64,000 bases of DNA from the NCBI RefSeq assembly GCF_030230605.1, contig NZ_JASPDO010000010.1, positions 1-64,000 on the forward strand. The letters are read 5' to 3'. The notes under the pieces were generated by a model. The model worked only from the letters and a program-made list of their open reading frames with translations. It did no database searches and was not told the DNA's origin. The translations under genes were made by a program, and so were the position numbers. Numbering within the stretch: position 1 is the stretch's first letter; the number at the start of each line of letters is the position of its first letter. This DNA comes from Brevibacterium sp. UMB1308A. Lineage in GTDB: Bacteria > Actinomycetota > Actinomycetes > Actinomycetales > Brevibacteriaceae. Positions 33,792 to 43,130 of this stretch are shown one piece after another.

Positions 33792-35033
33792 ATGAAGAAA
33801 GAACTGCTCATCCCGAACCCGTGGGGCATGCTCAATGTCTTATTTTCGGGGATCATCGCGACCGTGTTGCTGTGGGTTCAGCTCGTCGTCATCACAACTG
33901 GTATCAGCACCGCGTTGGCCGCTGGGTTAGGGCTCATCGTCCTGTTCTTTTGGGTTTTTGTGCAGCGCGGTATCAATGTCCTGGAGCGTCGCCGCTCTGA
34001 AGCGATCTACAACACTGAATTCTCGTTCCCGCCTCGACGCCGAGCCAACAGCACAGGCTTCAGAGGCTGGGTAGAAACCAACATTCGCGCCGCCGGTGAA
34101 GCGTACTTCTGGCGCGAAACCGCCCTGCACTTCTCCAAGCAGGTGCTGGGGCTCTTCACGCTCATCCTGTGCGCCGTGTGCGCGGTGTTCACCGCTGTCT
34201 TCTTCATCGGCGCCATTAACCCGGACGCGCCTGCGATCCTCGCGACCCCTGAGCCTCGGGGCTCAACCCGCGGAATGTTCGTGGTGTTCGGGTGCCTGGC
34301 GTTCATCGTGGGGTTTGTGAGTCTGTGGGTGGCCGCGATCGCCGACCGCGCTCTTGACCGCTGGCTCCTAGCGGTGCCCCAGGCAGAAACCTTGAAGCGG
34401 GAACTCACCGAGGTTGACCGCGCTCGCATGGGCGCGGTAGATGCGGCCACCACGGAGCGCCTACGTATCGAACGCGACCTGCACGACGGCGTCCAACCCA
34501 CCCTGGTGGCCCTGTCCATGAAGGTGGGCATGGCTAAGGCGAAGGTGGCTCGTGACCCGGAGGGCGCGCACGCCCTGTTGGAGGAAGCGCACAGTGATTC
34601 GAAGGCCGCAATCACTCAGCTACGCGAACTGGTCCGGGGAATCCACCCGGCGGTGCTTACCGACCGCGGTTTGGATGCGGCGGTTTCGGCTTTGGCGGCC
34701 CGTTCGGCCGTGCCTGTGACGGTCAACGTCGATGTGCCGCGGGTGGCGCCAAACATCGAGTCGGTCGCGTACTTCGTGGTCGCCGAGGCGCTTTCCAACA
34801 TGGGCAAGCACGCTCAAGCCACGGAAGGCCACGTGAGTATCACGTACATGGGTGGTCGCATACGGATTGAGGTGCGTGACAACGGCCGAGGTGGTGCCCA
34901 GCTTTCGACCGTCGGCTCAACTACCGGGTTGGCTGGGTTGGCCCAGCGCGTGACGGCGGCCAGGGGTACGTTCAATGTTCATTCTCCCGTGGGTGGTCCC
35001 ACGGTTATCACGGTGGAGTTGCCATGCGAATAG
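33792..35033 (+). CDS. sensor histidine kinase, LiaS/NarX type
   Basis: This 413-aa protein has four predicted membrane helices in an N-terminal sensor domain (about 10-190), a HisKA_3 dimerisation domain with phospho-acceptor H231 in ERDLHDGVQ, and a C-terminal HATPase with N and G boxes (EALSNMGKHAQA, VRDNGRGG, GLAGLAQRV). It phosphorylates the regulator encoded next, whose start overlaps its end by 10 bases. The whole operon resembles the cell-envelope stress systems LiaRS and VraSR. Confidence 0.92.
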   Translation: MKKELLIPNPWGMLNVLFSGIIATVLLWVQLVVITTGISTALAAGLGLIVLFFWVFVQRGINVLERRRSEAIYNTEFSFPPRRRANSTGFRGWVETNIRAAGEAYFWRETALHFSKQVLGLFTLILCAVCAVFTAVFFIGAINPDAPAILATPEPRGSTRGMFVVFGCLAFIVGFVSLWVAAIADRALDRWLLAVPQAETLKRELTEVDRARMGAVDAATTERLRIERDLHDGVQPTLVALSMKVGMAKAKVARDPEGAHALLEEAHSDSKAAITQLRELVRGIHPAVLTDRGLDAAVSALAARSAVPVTVNVDVPRVAPNIESVAYFVVAEALSNMGKHAQATEGHVSITYMGGRIRIEVRDNGRGGAQLSTVGSTTGLAGLAQRVTAARGTFNVHSPVGGPTVITVELPCE

Positions 35034-35668
35034 TGATTGCTGAAGATTCGGTTTTGTTGCGTGAAGGTCTTGTCCGTCTGCTTACGGATGCGGGGCACGA
35101 GGTGGTCGCCACCCTGTCTGACGCTACTGATCTGCTGTCGTCGGTGACTGACCTCAACCCTGATTTGGTGATTGTGGACGTGCGGATGCCTCCCACATTT
35201 ACGGATGAGGGTATTCGTGCCGCGGTGTTGATCCGCAGCCAGAACCCGGAGGTGAGCGTGCTGGTGCTCAGCCAGTACGTGGAGGAACGGTACGCGTCTG
35301 ATCTGATCGCTGAGAACACGGGCAACTTTGGGTATCTGCTCAAGGACCGTGTGGCTGATGTGGATGACTTCCTGGCCGCGGTTGAAGACGTGGCGGGTGG
35401 GGGCACGGTTTTGGATCCCGAGGTGGTTGCCCAGATCATGGTCCGTTCCCGGAAGAAGGACGGGCTGGCGGTTCTGAGTGAACGTGAACGCCAAGTGTTG
35501 CAGTTGATGGCGGAAGGGAAGTCCAACTCAGCGATTGCGAGCACGCTGTTCTTAAGTAGCGGTGCTGTTGAAAAGCACATTAGTTCGATGTTTACCAAGC
35601 TTGGGCTGCTGGCCGATAGCGACGAAAACCGCCGCGTCCTCGCTGTTCTGAAGTTTCTAGGAGTCTGA
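35024..35668 (+). CDS. response regulator, NarL/LiaR family
   Basis: This 214-aa protein has a receiver domain with phospho-acceptor D52 (VIVDVRMPP) and a LuxR-type helix-turn-helix (LSEREREV-like segment near 150, SNSAIASTLFLSSGAVEKHISSMF split by its turn). It is translationally coupled to the kinase and is followed after one base by a DUF4097 gene, a common output or sensor partner in such operons. Confidence 0.93.
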   Translation: MRIVIAEDSVLLREGLVRLLTDAGHEVVATLSDATDLLSSVTDLNPDLVIVDVRMPPTFTDEGIRAAVLIRSQNPEVSVLVLSQYVEERYASDLIAENTGNFGYLLKDRVADVDDFLAAVEDVAGGGTVLDPEVVAQIMVRSRKKDGLAVLSERERQVLQLMAEGKSNSAIASTLFLSSGAVEKHISSMFTKLGLLADSDENRRVLAVLKFLGV

Positions 35669-35669
35669 C

Positions 35670-36584
35670 ATGACGATGCCAAAGAAATACACGAAACCTG
35701 CCCCACCGCTAAGTTCAACGGGCCGAATCCTGTGGCGCGTTGCCGTGGCCGCGGTGGTGTGCCTGGCGATTGCCGTGCCTGCCAGTTTTGGCGCGGCGGC
35801 GGCCGTGCAGCTTCTGAAGGTCGAGGTGGTAGAAAAGAACATGTCGTTCAACCCGGCGGCAGATACCTTGGAGCTGACCGGAGAGAATACTCGACTTCAC
35901 GTCGTGACCACTAAAGGTGAAGGCTTCATTAAGTACAAGGCCGTTGGGTCGGGGGAGCCGCCAAAGGTGGAAACACGAACATCTGACTCTGCCGACCAGG
36001 TCAACGTGACGCACGAGCCAGGCAACTGGACGGCAACCAGAAATACCACGGTTACGATCGGTGTGCCTGAAGGTAAGGCACGCAACATCCAGGCTGAGTG
36101 GAAATCCGGTGATGTGAGCATCGACGAAGGCACCTACCAGGACGTGAAAGTGACGAGCGATCGGGGTGTGGTTCACTTCGATGCGAAAGCAAAGAATGTG
36201 GAGTTGAGTACCAAGTCAGGTATGGTCTCGGCCTCTGGGGAGGTGAAGAACTTCATGGGGCGCGCTCGCACGGGAAGTGTCACGGTGGATGAACTGAAGG
36301 TCACCGGCGCGGTTGCTTTAGAAGCGACAAGCGGGGCGGTGACGTACGAAATGCACGAAGACACGCAGCCTTCAAGCATTCGGGCAGAGGCCAAGACTGG
36401 CGCGGTAGACATCGAGGTTCAGGATCCAAAAAACGTGCCGGACGGTCGCCCGTACGCAGTGGAAGCTCAAACCCAGACTGGTTCGAAGACCGTCAATGTA
36501 GACTCAACAGATTCCGACCCCTACGCGATCCCGGTCACAGCGTCGACCAAAACTGGAGCAATCTCGATTGACTACACCAACTGA
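35670..36584 (+). CDS. DUF4097-type membrane-anchored beta-helix protein
   Basis: This 304-aa protein has a short cytoplasmic N-terminus, one membrane helix (about 20-48) and an extracytoplasmic repeat region in which 'TKSGMVSASG', 'ARTGSVTVDE', 'ATSGAVTYEM', 'AKTGAVDIEV' and 'TKTGAISIDY' recur. This is the DUF4097/LiaX-like beta-solenoid pattern. In Firmicutes such proteins sense or modulate LiaRS. It lies one base after the response regulator gene in the same operon. Confidence 0.8.
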   Translation: MTMPKKYTKPAPPLSSTGRILWRVAVAAVVCLAIAVPASFGAAAAVQLLKVEVVEKNMSFNPAADTLELTGENTRLHVVTTKGEGFIKYKAVGSGEPPKVETRTSDSADQVNVTHEPGNWTATRNTTVTIGVPEGKARNIQAEWKSGDVSIDEGTYQDVKVTSDRGVVHFDAKAKNVELSTKSGMVSASGEVKNFMGRARTGSVTVDELKVTGAVALEATSGAVTYEMHEDTQPSSIRAEAKTGAVDIEVQDPKNVPDGRPYAVEAQTQTGSKTVNVDSTDSDPYAIPVTASTKTGAISIDYTN

Positions 36585-37416
36585 CGATTCTGTGCAGGGC
36601 GGTTCTGTGCAGGAGCCGGACCAGAGCGGTTCTGGTCAGTGCGAAACGGCACCTGCCCTGTACGGAACGGAGCCGTTCCCGTCGCCAGCCCCGGCCAGCT
36701 CCGTTCCGCTCGCCCAGGCCACACGGCTGCAACCGGGTGATGTGGTGCGGTGGCGGTTTCGCCGGCACGACTATGCGGCACACGGTGTGGACGTTGTGCA
36801 ACCGGTGAGGGTGGTGCGTCATGACGAGCGCGGACTAGTGGTGTGGCTGGCCGGGGGTACGCCGGTGGTGCACGCCCGGTTGGCGGGGTTTGAGAGTGTG
36901 AACCCTCACAACGTGCCTGATCATGTGCGGTTTAACCCACGCATGGTGGATCGTGTGGCAGTGGGTGGCCAGTGGTACGGGAGCGGGGTGCTACGGCTGA
37001 TTCCGGTGGGCATGCCCTTTTCGGTGTGGGTGTTCCGTGAAGCGTCAGGCACAGTGAACGCGCACTACGTCAACCTAGAGGGACATCACCGGTTGGGACC
37101 CGCAAGGGACCGGCACGCGGTGGGAGAGTTATACACCTCGGACCATGTGCTTGATCTGGTGATTCGCCCGGGCCAGGTGCCACAGCTCAAAGACGAAGAC
37201 GAACTTGCCGCGGCCGTGAAGTACGGCCAGTGGGACGCTGCCGTCGCGGCTGCAATTCGCGCCAATGCCTCTGTGGCGTTAGACCAGTGGGAGCAAGGTG
37301 CGTGGGCGTTTACCGAGGACTGGTCGGGCTGGCAGGCGCCCAGAAGTTGGGAAACCCCGGGGCGGGAATGTGTGGACCCGCACGGCTCGGTAGAGTGGCA
37401 TCATGGTGACCATTAG
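36568..37416 (+). CDS. DUF402 domain protein
   Basis: Residues ~45-250 of this 282-aa protein match DUF402, a family of metal-dependent nucleotide phosphatases (FomD, Ntdp): PFSVWVFREASG, HYVNLEGHHR, YTSDHVLDLVI and KDEDEL with metal-binding acids. The first 45 residues are a low-complexity Ser/Gln/Gly stretch. The frame's first start is a TTG overlapping the previous gene by 17 bases; a GTG slightly later is also possible. The last 14 bases overlap the next gene. Confidence 0.78.
   Translation: MTTPTDDSVQGGSVQEPDQSGSGQCETAPALYGTEPFPSPAPASSVPLAQATRLQPGDVVRWRFRRHDYAAHGVDVVQPVRVVRHDERGLVVWLAGGTPVVHARLAGFESVNPHNVPDHVRFNPRMVDRVAVGGQWYGSGVLRLIPVGMPFSVWVFREASGTVNAHYVNLEGHHRLGPARDRHAVGELYTSDHVLDLVIRPGQVPQLKDEDELAAAVKYGQWDAAVAAAIRANASVALDQWEQGAWAFTEDWSGWQAPRSWETPGRECVDPHGSVEWHHGDH
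37391..37396 (+). promoter_or_regulatory. -10 box TAGAGT, leaderless start of the lactate dehydrogenase gene
   Basis: TAGAGT inside the end of the DUF402 gene, then GGCATC (6 nt), then the ATG at 37403. Confidence 0.5.
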
Positions 37417-38632
37417 ACGCGTTCCGCAGCTCAAGAACTTTTTGCCGCTCATGCAGTTTGACCTCAACCTTGGGGGTCGAAAGTCCCGGTTGGCGCGTGT
37501 GGGTGACATTGATGACTTGCGCAGGATCGCTAAGCGACGCACACCTGCGGGGCCGTTCAACTACGTGGACGGTGGCGCGCAGGACGAGTACACGTACCGT
37601 GGTAACCGTGAAGCGTTTAGGAACTTAGAGTTTGACCCGGCGATTTTGGCGGGCTCGGCCGATGTGGATTTGTCCATTACGATCGCAGGCGTGGAATCGC
37701 GTTTGCCGGTGGGGATTGCTCCTACTGGGTTCACCCGCATGATGCACACAGAAGGCGAAGTGGCTGGTGTGCGTACGGCTGACCGTTTTGGGGTGCCGTT
37801 CACCCTGTCCACCATGGGTACACGCAGCATTGAGGACGTGGCGGCGTGTGCGCCCAACGCAACCAAGTGGTTCCAGCTGTACTTGTGGCGTGATCGTGAC
37901 GCGTCCCGGGATCTGTTGGAACGGGCGTGGAAGAACGGCTTTGAAACTCTGTTAGTCACTGTAGACACTACGGTTGCGGGGCGTCGCTTGCGCGATGTGC
38001 GCCACGGGCTCACCATCCCGCCTAAGCTTTCTGCCGGAACGGTGTTGGATGCGTCGTACAGGCCAGAGTGGTGGTTTAACTTCTTGACTACTGATCCGCT
38101 GACGTACGCGTCGCTGTCGAACGAGGTGTCGGATCTGGCGAGCCTCACCTCATCCATGTTTGACCCCACGTTGAGTTTTGAGGATTTGAAGTGGATTCGG
38201 TCGGTGTGGCCCGGCAAGTTGTTTGTGAAGGGTGTTCTGACCGAGGTGGATGCGTCGAAGTCTTTGGACGCCGGGGCTGACGGGTTGGTGGTGTCCAACC
38301 ACGGTGGTCGTCAGCTTGACCGCGCGCCTATTACCTTGGAGGCGCTTCCGGTGGTCCGTGAAGCGGTGGGTGAGGATGTGCCGATCATCTTGGATTCGGG
38401 CATCATGCGTGGTCAGGACATTATTGGTGCGCTGGCGTTGGGTGCTGATTTCACGTTGATTGGCCGGGCTTACTTGTACGGTCTGATGGCTGCCGGTGAA
38501 GCTGGGGTGCGCAAGGTGTTTGAGATTCTGGAAAACGAAATGACCGTCACCATGCAACTCATGGGCGCTGGGTCAATTGCCGACCTCAACCCGGACATGG
38601 TGCGCACGTACTCGCGTAACTTGAAGTCATAG
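37403..38632 (+). CDS. lldD: FMN-dependent alpha-hydroxy acid dehydrogenase (LldD-like)
   Basis: This 409-aa protein of the L-lactate dehydrogenase/glycolate oxidase family oxidises L-2-hydroxy acids and passes electrons via FMN. It has the N-terminal YVDGGAQDE motif, VGIAPTGF, a lysine in FVKGVLT and the catalytic base H300 in SNHGGRQLD, followed by DSGIMRGQDI. The ~400-aa length is typical of actinobacterial LldD. The exact substrate (lactate or another hydroxy acid) is not certain. Confidence 0.92.
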   Translation: MVTIRRVPQLKNFLPLMQFDLNLGGRKSRLARVGDIDDLRRIAKRRTPAGPFNYVDGGAQDEYTYRGNREAFRNLEFDPAILAGSADVDLSITIAGVESRLPVGIAPTGFTRMMHTEGEVAGVRTADRFGVPFTLSTMGTRSIEDVAACAPNATKWFQLYLWRDRDASRDLLERAWKNGFETLLVTVDTTVAGRRLRDVRHGLTIPPKLSAGTVLDASYRPEWWFNFLTTDPLTYASLSNEVSDLASLTSSMFDPTLSFEDLKWIRSVWPGKLFVKGVLTEVDASKSLDAGADGLVVSNHGGRQLDRAPITLEALPVVREAVGEDVPIILDSGIMRGQDIIGALALGADFTLIGRAYLYGLMAAGEAGVRKVFEILENEMTVTMQLMGAGSIADLNPDMVRTYSRNLKS

Positions 38633-38698
38633 GTGACAGAACAACATAGGTAAGTGACACCTCGGGCTGTTGCCGGGGCAACCACAACGGAGGGAACC

Positions 38699-39502
38699 AT
38701 GGACGCTTTCGAAGCCGAATACGGAACGGTCACGCTGACGATTGAGGACCGGTTGGCGCATGTGGAGTTCAATCGGCCGGAGACCTTGAATTCGCTGACG
38801 CATGAGATGTTTGCGGATTTGGTGGATGCGGGGCGGTTCGTGGAGGCGCGTGACGACGTGGCCGCCGTGGTGTTGACCGGTAAGGGTGCTGGGTTCTGCT
38901 CTGGCCTGGACATGAGCGAGTTCAAGAAAATGGCTGGTGGGCAGGCGGAGTTGCCGGAGGCTCGTGAGGGTGTGGGCCCGGCGAAGGCGTTGGCGCAGCA
39001 GGCTGTTTTTGTGTGGCAGCAGGTGGAAGCGCCGGTGATTGCTGCGGTGCAGAAGGTGGCGTTTGGCGGTGGTTTGCAGATTGCGTTGGGTGCGGATCTG
39101 CGGATTGCTCAGCCGGATACCAAGCTGTCGATGATGGAGATCAACTGGGGGATCGTGCCAGATATGTGCGGTACCCAGCTTCTGCCACGTGTGGTGGGGG
39201 CCGGGAACGCCAAGCGCATGATTTTCACCGGTGAGGTGGTCACTGGGCAGCGGGCCTACGAGATGGGCTTGGTTGAGGAGCTGGCCCAGGACGCGAACGC
39301 ACGTGCCTTGGAGTTGGGGCGTGAGTTGGCGGGGAAGTCTCGGTCGGCGTTGACGCAGGCGAAGATGCTGGTGGATTTGAGTGGCCGCGCGTCGTTGAGT
39401 GATGCGTTCGCGGCTGAGCAGCGTGCGATCCGCAGCCTTATTGGTGGCGAAGAGCAGGCCGAGGCGGTCCGCAAGCGGATGCAGGAACTGGGGAAAGGTT
39501 AA
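38699..39502 (+). CDS. enoyl-CoA hydratase/isomerase family protein
   Basis: This 267-aa crotonase-fold protein has the oxyanion-hole segments GKGAGFCSGLD and FGGGLQIALGADLRIA. The usual second catalytic Glu region reads MMEINWGIVPDM. It acts in fatty or aromatic acid breakdown. The ATG at 38699 has a GGAGGG ribosome binding site 4-9 bases upstream; the longer GTG-started frame adds a non-family extension that contains an ACCTCGG motif. Confidence 0.88.
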   Translation: MDAFEAEYGTVTLTIEDRLAHVEFNRPETLNSLTHEMFADLVDAGRFVEARDDVAAVVLTGKGAGFCSGLDMSEFKKMAGGQAELPEAREGVGPAKALAQQAVFVWQQVEAPVIAAVQKVAFGGGLQIALGADLRIAQPDTKLSMMEINWGIVPDMCGTQLLPRVVGAGNAKRMIFTGEVVTGQRAYEMGLVEELAQDANARALELGRELAGKSRSALTQAKMLVDLSGRASLSDAFAAEQRAIRSLIGGEEQAEAVRKRMQELGKG

Positions 39503-39575
39503 GGCTGGGTTGGCTCTGGGGTGGTGGCCTGGAGCGGACGCCGGGCTGGTGAGGGTCGCCGGGGTCTGGTGATAA

Positions 39576-42131
39576 TCAGTTACTTACCTCAACTGGTGTG
39601 CGAACCTGTTGGGCGACTGCTGCCCAAAGGTCAATGTCAACTCCGGGTGCCTCAATGCTTACCACTAGTGAGTATTTGACGCCCTTGTCACTTTGATCAT
39701 TGTTGCCACGGTTCTTCCACCATCCGCTGACAGGGTAAACAGCAATGACCCCTTTTTGTGCAAGTTCGGCCGCAGTTCCTTTCCAAATATCCGTGTGCAA
39801 AGACCCTGGAGACTGTTGCTGGTTACTTCCAAATAGCCATCCTGTCTCAGTGTTTAGAGTTGGAGGGCGTTTCCCCTCGGGGCGTGCATGTTTGTTGATT
39901 CGGTGGCGGAAGGAATCAACGCTTTCTTCTGGTCTTCGTGTAGCGAATCTAAGGCCGTGAGACGGGTAGACGTACCGTCCTGTCCATCCGCGACGTGAAG
40001 GGTTAGGCTCCACGAAATAGGAGAGAGTCACTCGCAGCTCGACGGGGGTATCTCCTAGATTTTCCAACTCCTCTTCTGGCCACGGTAACCGGTGCAGATT
40101 CATTTCACGAAGTTTTCCGTCGTTGCTGTCATCCCTCCGTTCAAAGGGACGAATCGTGGCCTCTGCAATTAAGGTGAGAGCATCTGAAGCACTTCGCAAC
40201 GCGCGTTCGGCATCCGGTACTCCCATGCCGTAACGGCGCAACAGGGAGACCCTTTCGCTTTTGTTCTTCGCAGCCGTGAAATGTGACCGCATAGTGTTTG
40301 TCCACTGAGCAGAGTGCACTACGAGAGCTCTGACTGTTTCTGGGTGAAGCGTCGGATACGTCGCATAGATATCTGCTGCTAGCGCAGCAACTTGCGCAGT
40401 CGCTGCCGAGGTATCCCTAGTTGTTGTGAAAAAACCTTGTCCGAGCTTCTGAAGTCTGGTGGTGAGTAAAGACAAGTTTTCTGGCGTATCCGCTGAAGCA
40501 TTGCCCGGGATCGCAGCGAAGTTTCCTCCATCAGCCACAACATCTGGTTTGAAGGGCCATTTTTTAGGTTCGAACATCACTGATGTCCTGCTTACAGGCG
40601 ACAACTCTCCTCGCGAAGCGATTGGGGTGTAACCCGCAAACAAGTGAGGCGCCCCAGACATATCGTCCCGCTCCGAATAGGCCCCAACCGTCAGTGCATT
40701 CCACGCTTGCGCAGGGTCCTCGACTGGTTCTAAGTCACTCCGGTCTAAATGGTTGTCCCTTGCATCGATACCCCGAATATTGCCAGCGGAAATTAAAAAG
40801 AGCCGTGGATGAGGTTCTTCACTAGGATCCAGATACGTGATTCTAGAACCAACGTTGACGACGGATCGCCCGAAACTTAGTGCGTCGATAGTCGCAGACC
40901 AGGACGTAGGCTGCCCAGCTTTAGTGGAAGACCCGTCAGTGCTAGCTTCCGTATCTTCGCCCGGGTCGGACGCAGTGACTGCCATCATAAAAACCCGTGA
41001 ACGCATTGGGGCTTGAACTTCTGGTCGAGCAACTGAACTAGCAGTAATTGCACCATAAATAGCAGGGGCGTTGTGCCCAACATCGGGCAGGAATTTCACT
41101 GATTCCAGTCGATGGTAAAGACGAACTGGACGTGAAGACAGTACGGCGGATTCCAAGTTGCCATAAAGCGCTAGACCTGCCATTTCAGTTCCGTGTGGAT
41201 GCACAGGCGCAGGTTTCCACCGTGCATCGGCCACGTGTATGTCAGAGCCATGAAGTGAGCCAGAAAGAAGGGGATGCGAGTTTTGTACCCCTGTGTCAAG
41301 AATACAGACCGCTGGAGCGTCGTCAGGAGCTTCACTAAGTCTCTTGCGTAGGTCTTCTACCCATTCAGTTTGTTCGGATGCTGAACTTTCCACAAGGACG
41401 CTAGAAACATCATGTGGGTGCCTCAGCTCGGCAATGTCGTCGAGTGAACTCATGGTCTCAGCAAGCTTTTCAGCAGAGGCTTTCACAAGAATCACTGTGC
41501 GACCACTGAATCCGAGGAAATGATCACTCACGCGTAGCCCGTGTTCGCTGGCATAAGCGGTAAATCGGGCCAGTTCGTGGTCATCTCTTTTACGAAGCCA
41601 AACTTCCCACCAGCGAACTTCCGTCACGTCAGTGGGAAACAAACCAACAGGGTCGGTCCATAGTTCTTTAATGGTAGCTCTGCGGATCTCCTGGATACCT
41701 TCAATGAGGTTCTCGTGTTTAGCTTTTTCCTGTTCGCAAGTCTTGATGTAGTCCTCAAGTCTTTCAAGGAAGTACTGTTTTTTGCCGTCCGGGATATACA
41801 CGGTGGCGATCTGAACGTTGCCGTCTGGTGTTTCTCGTGTAGTTACTGAAACCAGTTCTGGCTGCTCACCTTGTCGTTGTACGTCGAGACTTTGCAATGC
41901 GAGTTCGAAACCTGCAAATGACAAGAAAGAGATGTGCGTTCCTTTTCTTGCCGACTCTTCTTGGGGAGGCGCGCTTGCTTCTGTGTACTCCTCAAGAAGT
42001 TTTGTTCCGTGCGCTCTCCGGTTGCTGATAGCGGCTCTACTGGTCTTGTTGCGCCCACTGCTTGACGGTGTGTATGGCTCGTGCTGTGGTGAGGACGGCA
42101 CGAATATGTGTTCGCGATTTCGCTTACTCAT
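39576..42131 (-). CDS. ietS: IetS-like subtilisin-family serine protease
   Basis: This 851-aa protein has a peptidase S8 domain with a complete triad: D279 in ILDTGV, H313 in HPHGTEMAG and S575 in DTSAATAQ. The first ~250 residues and the last ~200 have no simple motif. It lies nine bases after an AAA ATPase gene. Established knowledge: this pair matches IetA/IetS, first described as a toxin-antitoxin-like plasmid incompatibility module of Agrobacterium and later as an anti-phage system. The protease would be the effector, held or triggered by the ATPase. No signal peptide is seen, so it acts in the cytoplasm. Base composition is lower in GC than the flanks, consistent with transfer. Confidence 0.86.
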   Translation of the reverse strand: MSKRNREHIFVPSSPQHEPYTPSSSGRNKTSRAAISNRRAHGTKLLEEYTEASAPPQEESARKGTHISFLSFAGFELALQSLDVQRQGEQPELVSVTTRETPDGNVQIATVYIPDGKKQYFLERLEDYIKTCEQEKAKHENLIEGIQEIRRATIKELWTDPVGLFPTDVTEVRWWEVWLRKRDDHELARFTAYASEHGLRVSDHFLGFSGRTVILVKASAEKLAETMSSLDDIAELRHPHDVSSVLVESSASEQTEWVEDLRKRLSEAPDDAPAVCILDTGVQNSHPLLSGSLHGSDIHVADARWKPAPVHPHGTEMAGLALYGNLESAVLSSRPVRLYHRLESVKFLPDVGHNAPAIYGAITASSVARPEVQAPMRSRVFMMAVTASDPGEDTEASTDGSSTKAGQPTSWSATIDALSFGRSVVNVGSRITYLDPSEEPHPRLFLISAGNIRGIDARDNHLDRSDLEPVEDPAQAWNALTVGAYSERDDMSGAPHLFAGYTPIASRGELSPVSRTSVMFEPKKWPFKPDVVADGGNFAAIPGNASADTPENLSLLTTRLQKLGQGFFTTTRDTSAATAQVAALAADIYATYPTLHPETVRALVVHSAQWTNTMRSHFTAAKNKSERVSLLRRYGMGVPDAERALRSASDALTLIAEATIRPFERRDDSNDGKLREMNLHRLPWPEEELENLGDTPVELRVTLSYFVEPNPSRRGWTGRYVYPSHGLRFATRRPEESVDSFRHRINKHARPEGKRPPTLNTETGWLFGSNQQQSPGSLHTDIWKGTAAELAQKGVIAVYPVSGWWKNRGNNDQSDKGVKYSLVVSIEAPGVDIDLWAAVAQQVRTPVEVSN

Positions 42132-42140
42132 CGATTGTCA

Positions 42141-43130
42141 CTATCGCTCAACTGAAGTGTTCACGCGCGGGCGGTCTTCCAGTGCAGCGACAAGGTCGTC
42201 TGTGAGTATTCGTGTTGTCCCACTGAGAACTGAGCTCTTCGCCGAATTTTCGGCAGCAACTGCGATCTCGGCGTGGCTTAACCCTCTAGCCGCTAGGATT
42301 ACTCGTCTCCAGCCGAGGTTGCCTATTTGAAATGTGGCGAGCCGGTTTTTGATGACGGACTTGATTCCCTCATCGTCGGGAAGGTCGAACTCGAGGGTAG
42401 TGTCGACCCGGCGAAACAGGGCTTTATCGAGTAACTGCGGGTGGTTTGTCGCAGTGATGATGAGGCTGTCAGAAATGTCCTCTTCCAGAAACTGCAGGAA
42501 CGAGTTGAGAACGCGTCTGATCTCTCCTACATCATTCTCAGCCGCACGATCACCGGCCAGGGCATCCACTTCGTCAAAAAAATACACCCCACGGGTTTCA
42601 GCGATCGAATCGAATATCAGCCTTAACTTTGCTGCTGTAGCGCCCATGTACTTAGTGATCATTGAGTCGAGACGAACCGTGAATAGAGGCAAATTGAGTT
42701 CCGCGGCGATCACCTGCGCGGTTGTTGTTTTGCCGGTTCCCGGTGGGCCAGTCAAAAGTAAACGCTGAGCAGGACGCAGCCCGTGGCGGACAAGCGTGTC
42801 TCGTTGCCGCTGTTCAGTGAGAACACGGACAATACTTGCAGATAGCTTCTCGGAAAGGACTAGGTCGCCTAAATGAGCATTTGGGTAGGTGACAGAGAGC
42901 AGGGAAGCGAGCTCGCCCCTGGGCTGGATGACTGGAATTACAGGTGCTACAGAAGGTGCAGTCCTGTTCTCACGGAGATCATCAACGAGATCGCGTAGAT
43001 CTTTTGCAAGGTTAGTGTGCCCGGACCTCGCTGCCCTAGCCGCAACTTGCATGGCAACAGCGTAAAACTGCGCGTCATCGCCGTCGGCGTGACTTTGCAC
43101 CAAAGCCTTAAGCTGATCGCTTGTTGCCAC
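42141..43130 (-). CDS. ietA: IetA-like AAA ATPase
   Basis: This 329-aa protein has a helical N-terminal region (1-100) and an AAA module: Walker A GPPGTGKTTT with K134, Walker B VYFFDEVD, sensor ITATNHPQLLD and arginine-finger region FRRVD. It is the ATPase partner of the downstream protease. The GTG at 43130 was chosen because AAAGGAGG lies just upstream; the longer frame adds 17 untypical residues. A structured repeat lies ~145 bp upstream. Confidence 0.87.
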   Translation of the reverse strand: MATSDQLKALVQSHADGDDAQFYAVAMQVAARAARSGHTNLAKDLRDLVDDLRENRTAPSVAPVIPVIQPRGELASLLSVTYPNAHLGDLVLSEKLSASIVRVLTEQRQRDTLVRHGLRPAQRLLLTGPPGTGKTTTAQVIAAELNLPLFTVRLDSMITKYMGATAAKLRLIFDSIAETRGVYFFDEVDALAGDRAAENDVGEIRRVLNSFLQFLEEDISDSLIITATNHPQLLDKALFRRVDTTLEFDLPDDEGIKSVIKNRLATFQIGNLGWRRVILAARGLSHAEIAVAAENSAKSSVLSGTTRILTDDLVAALEDRPRVNTSVER

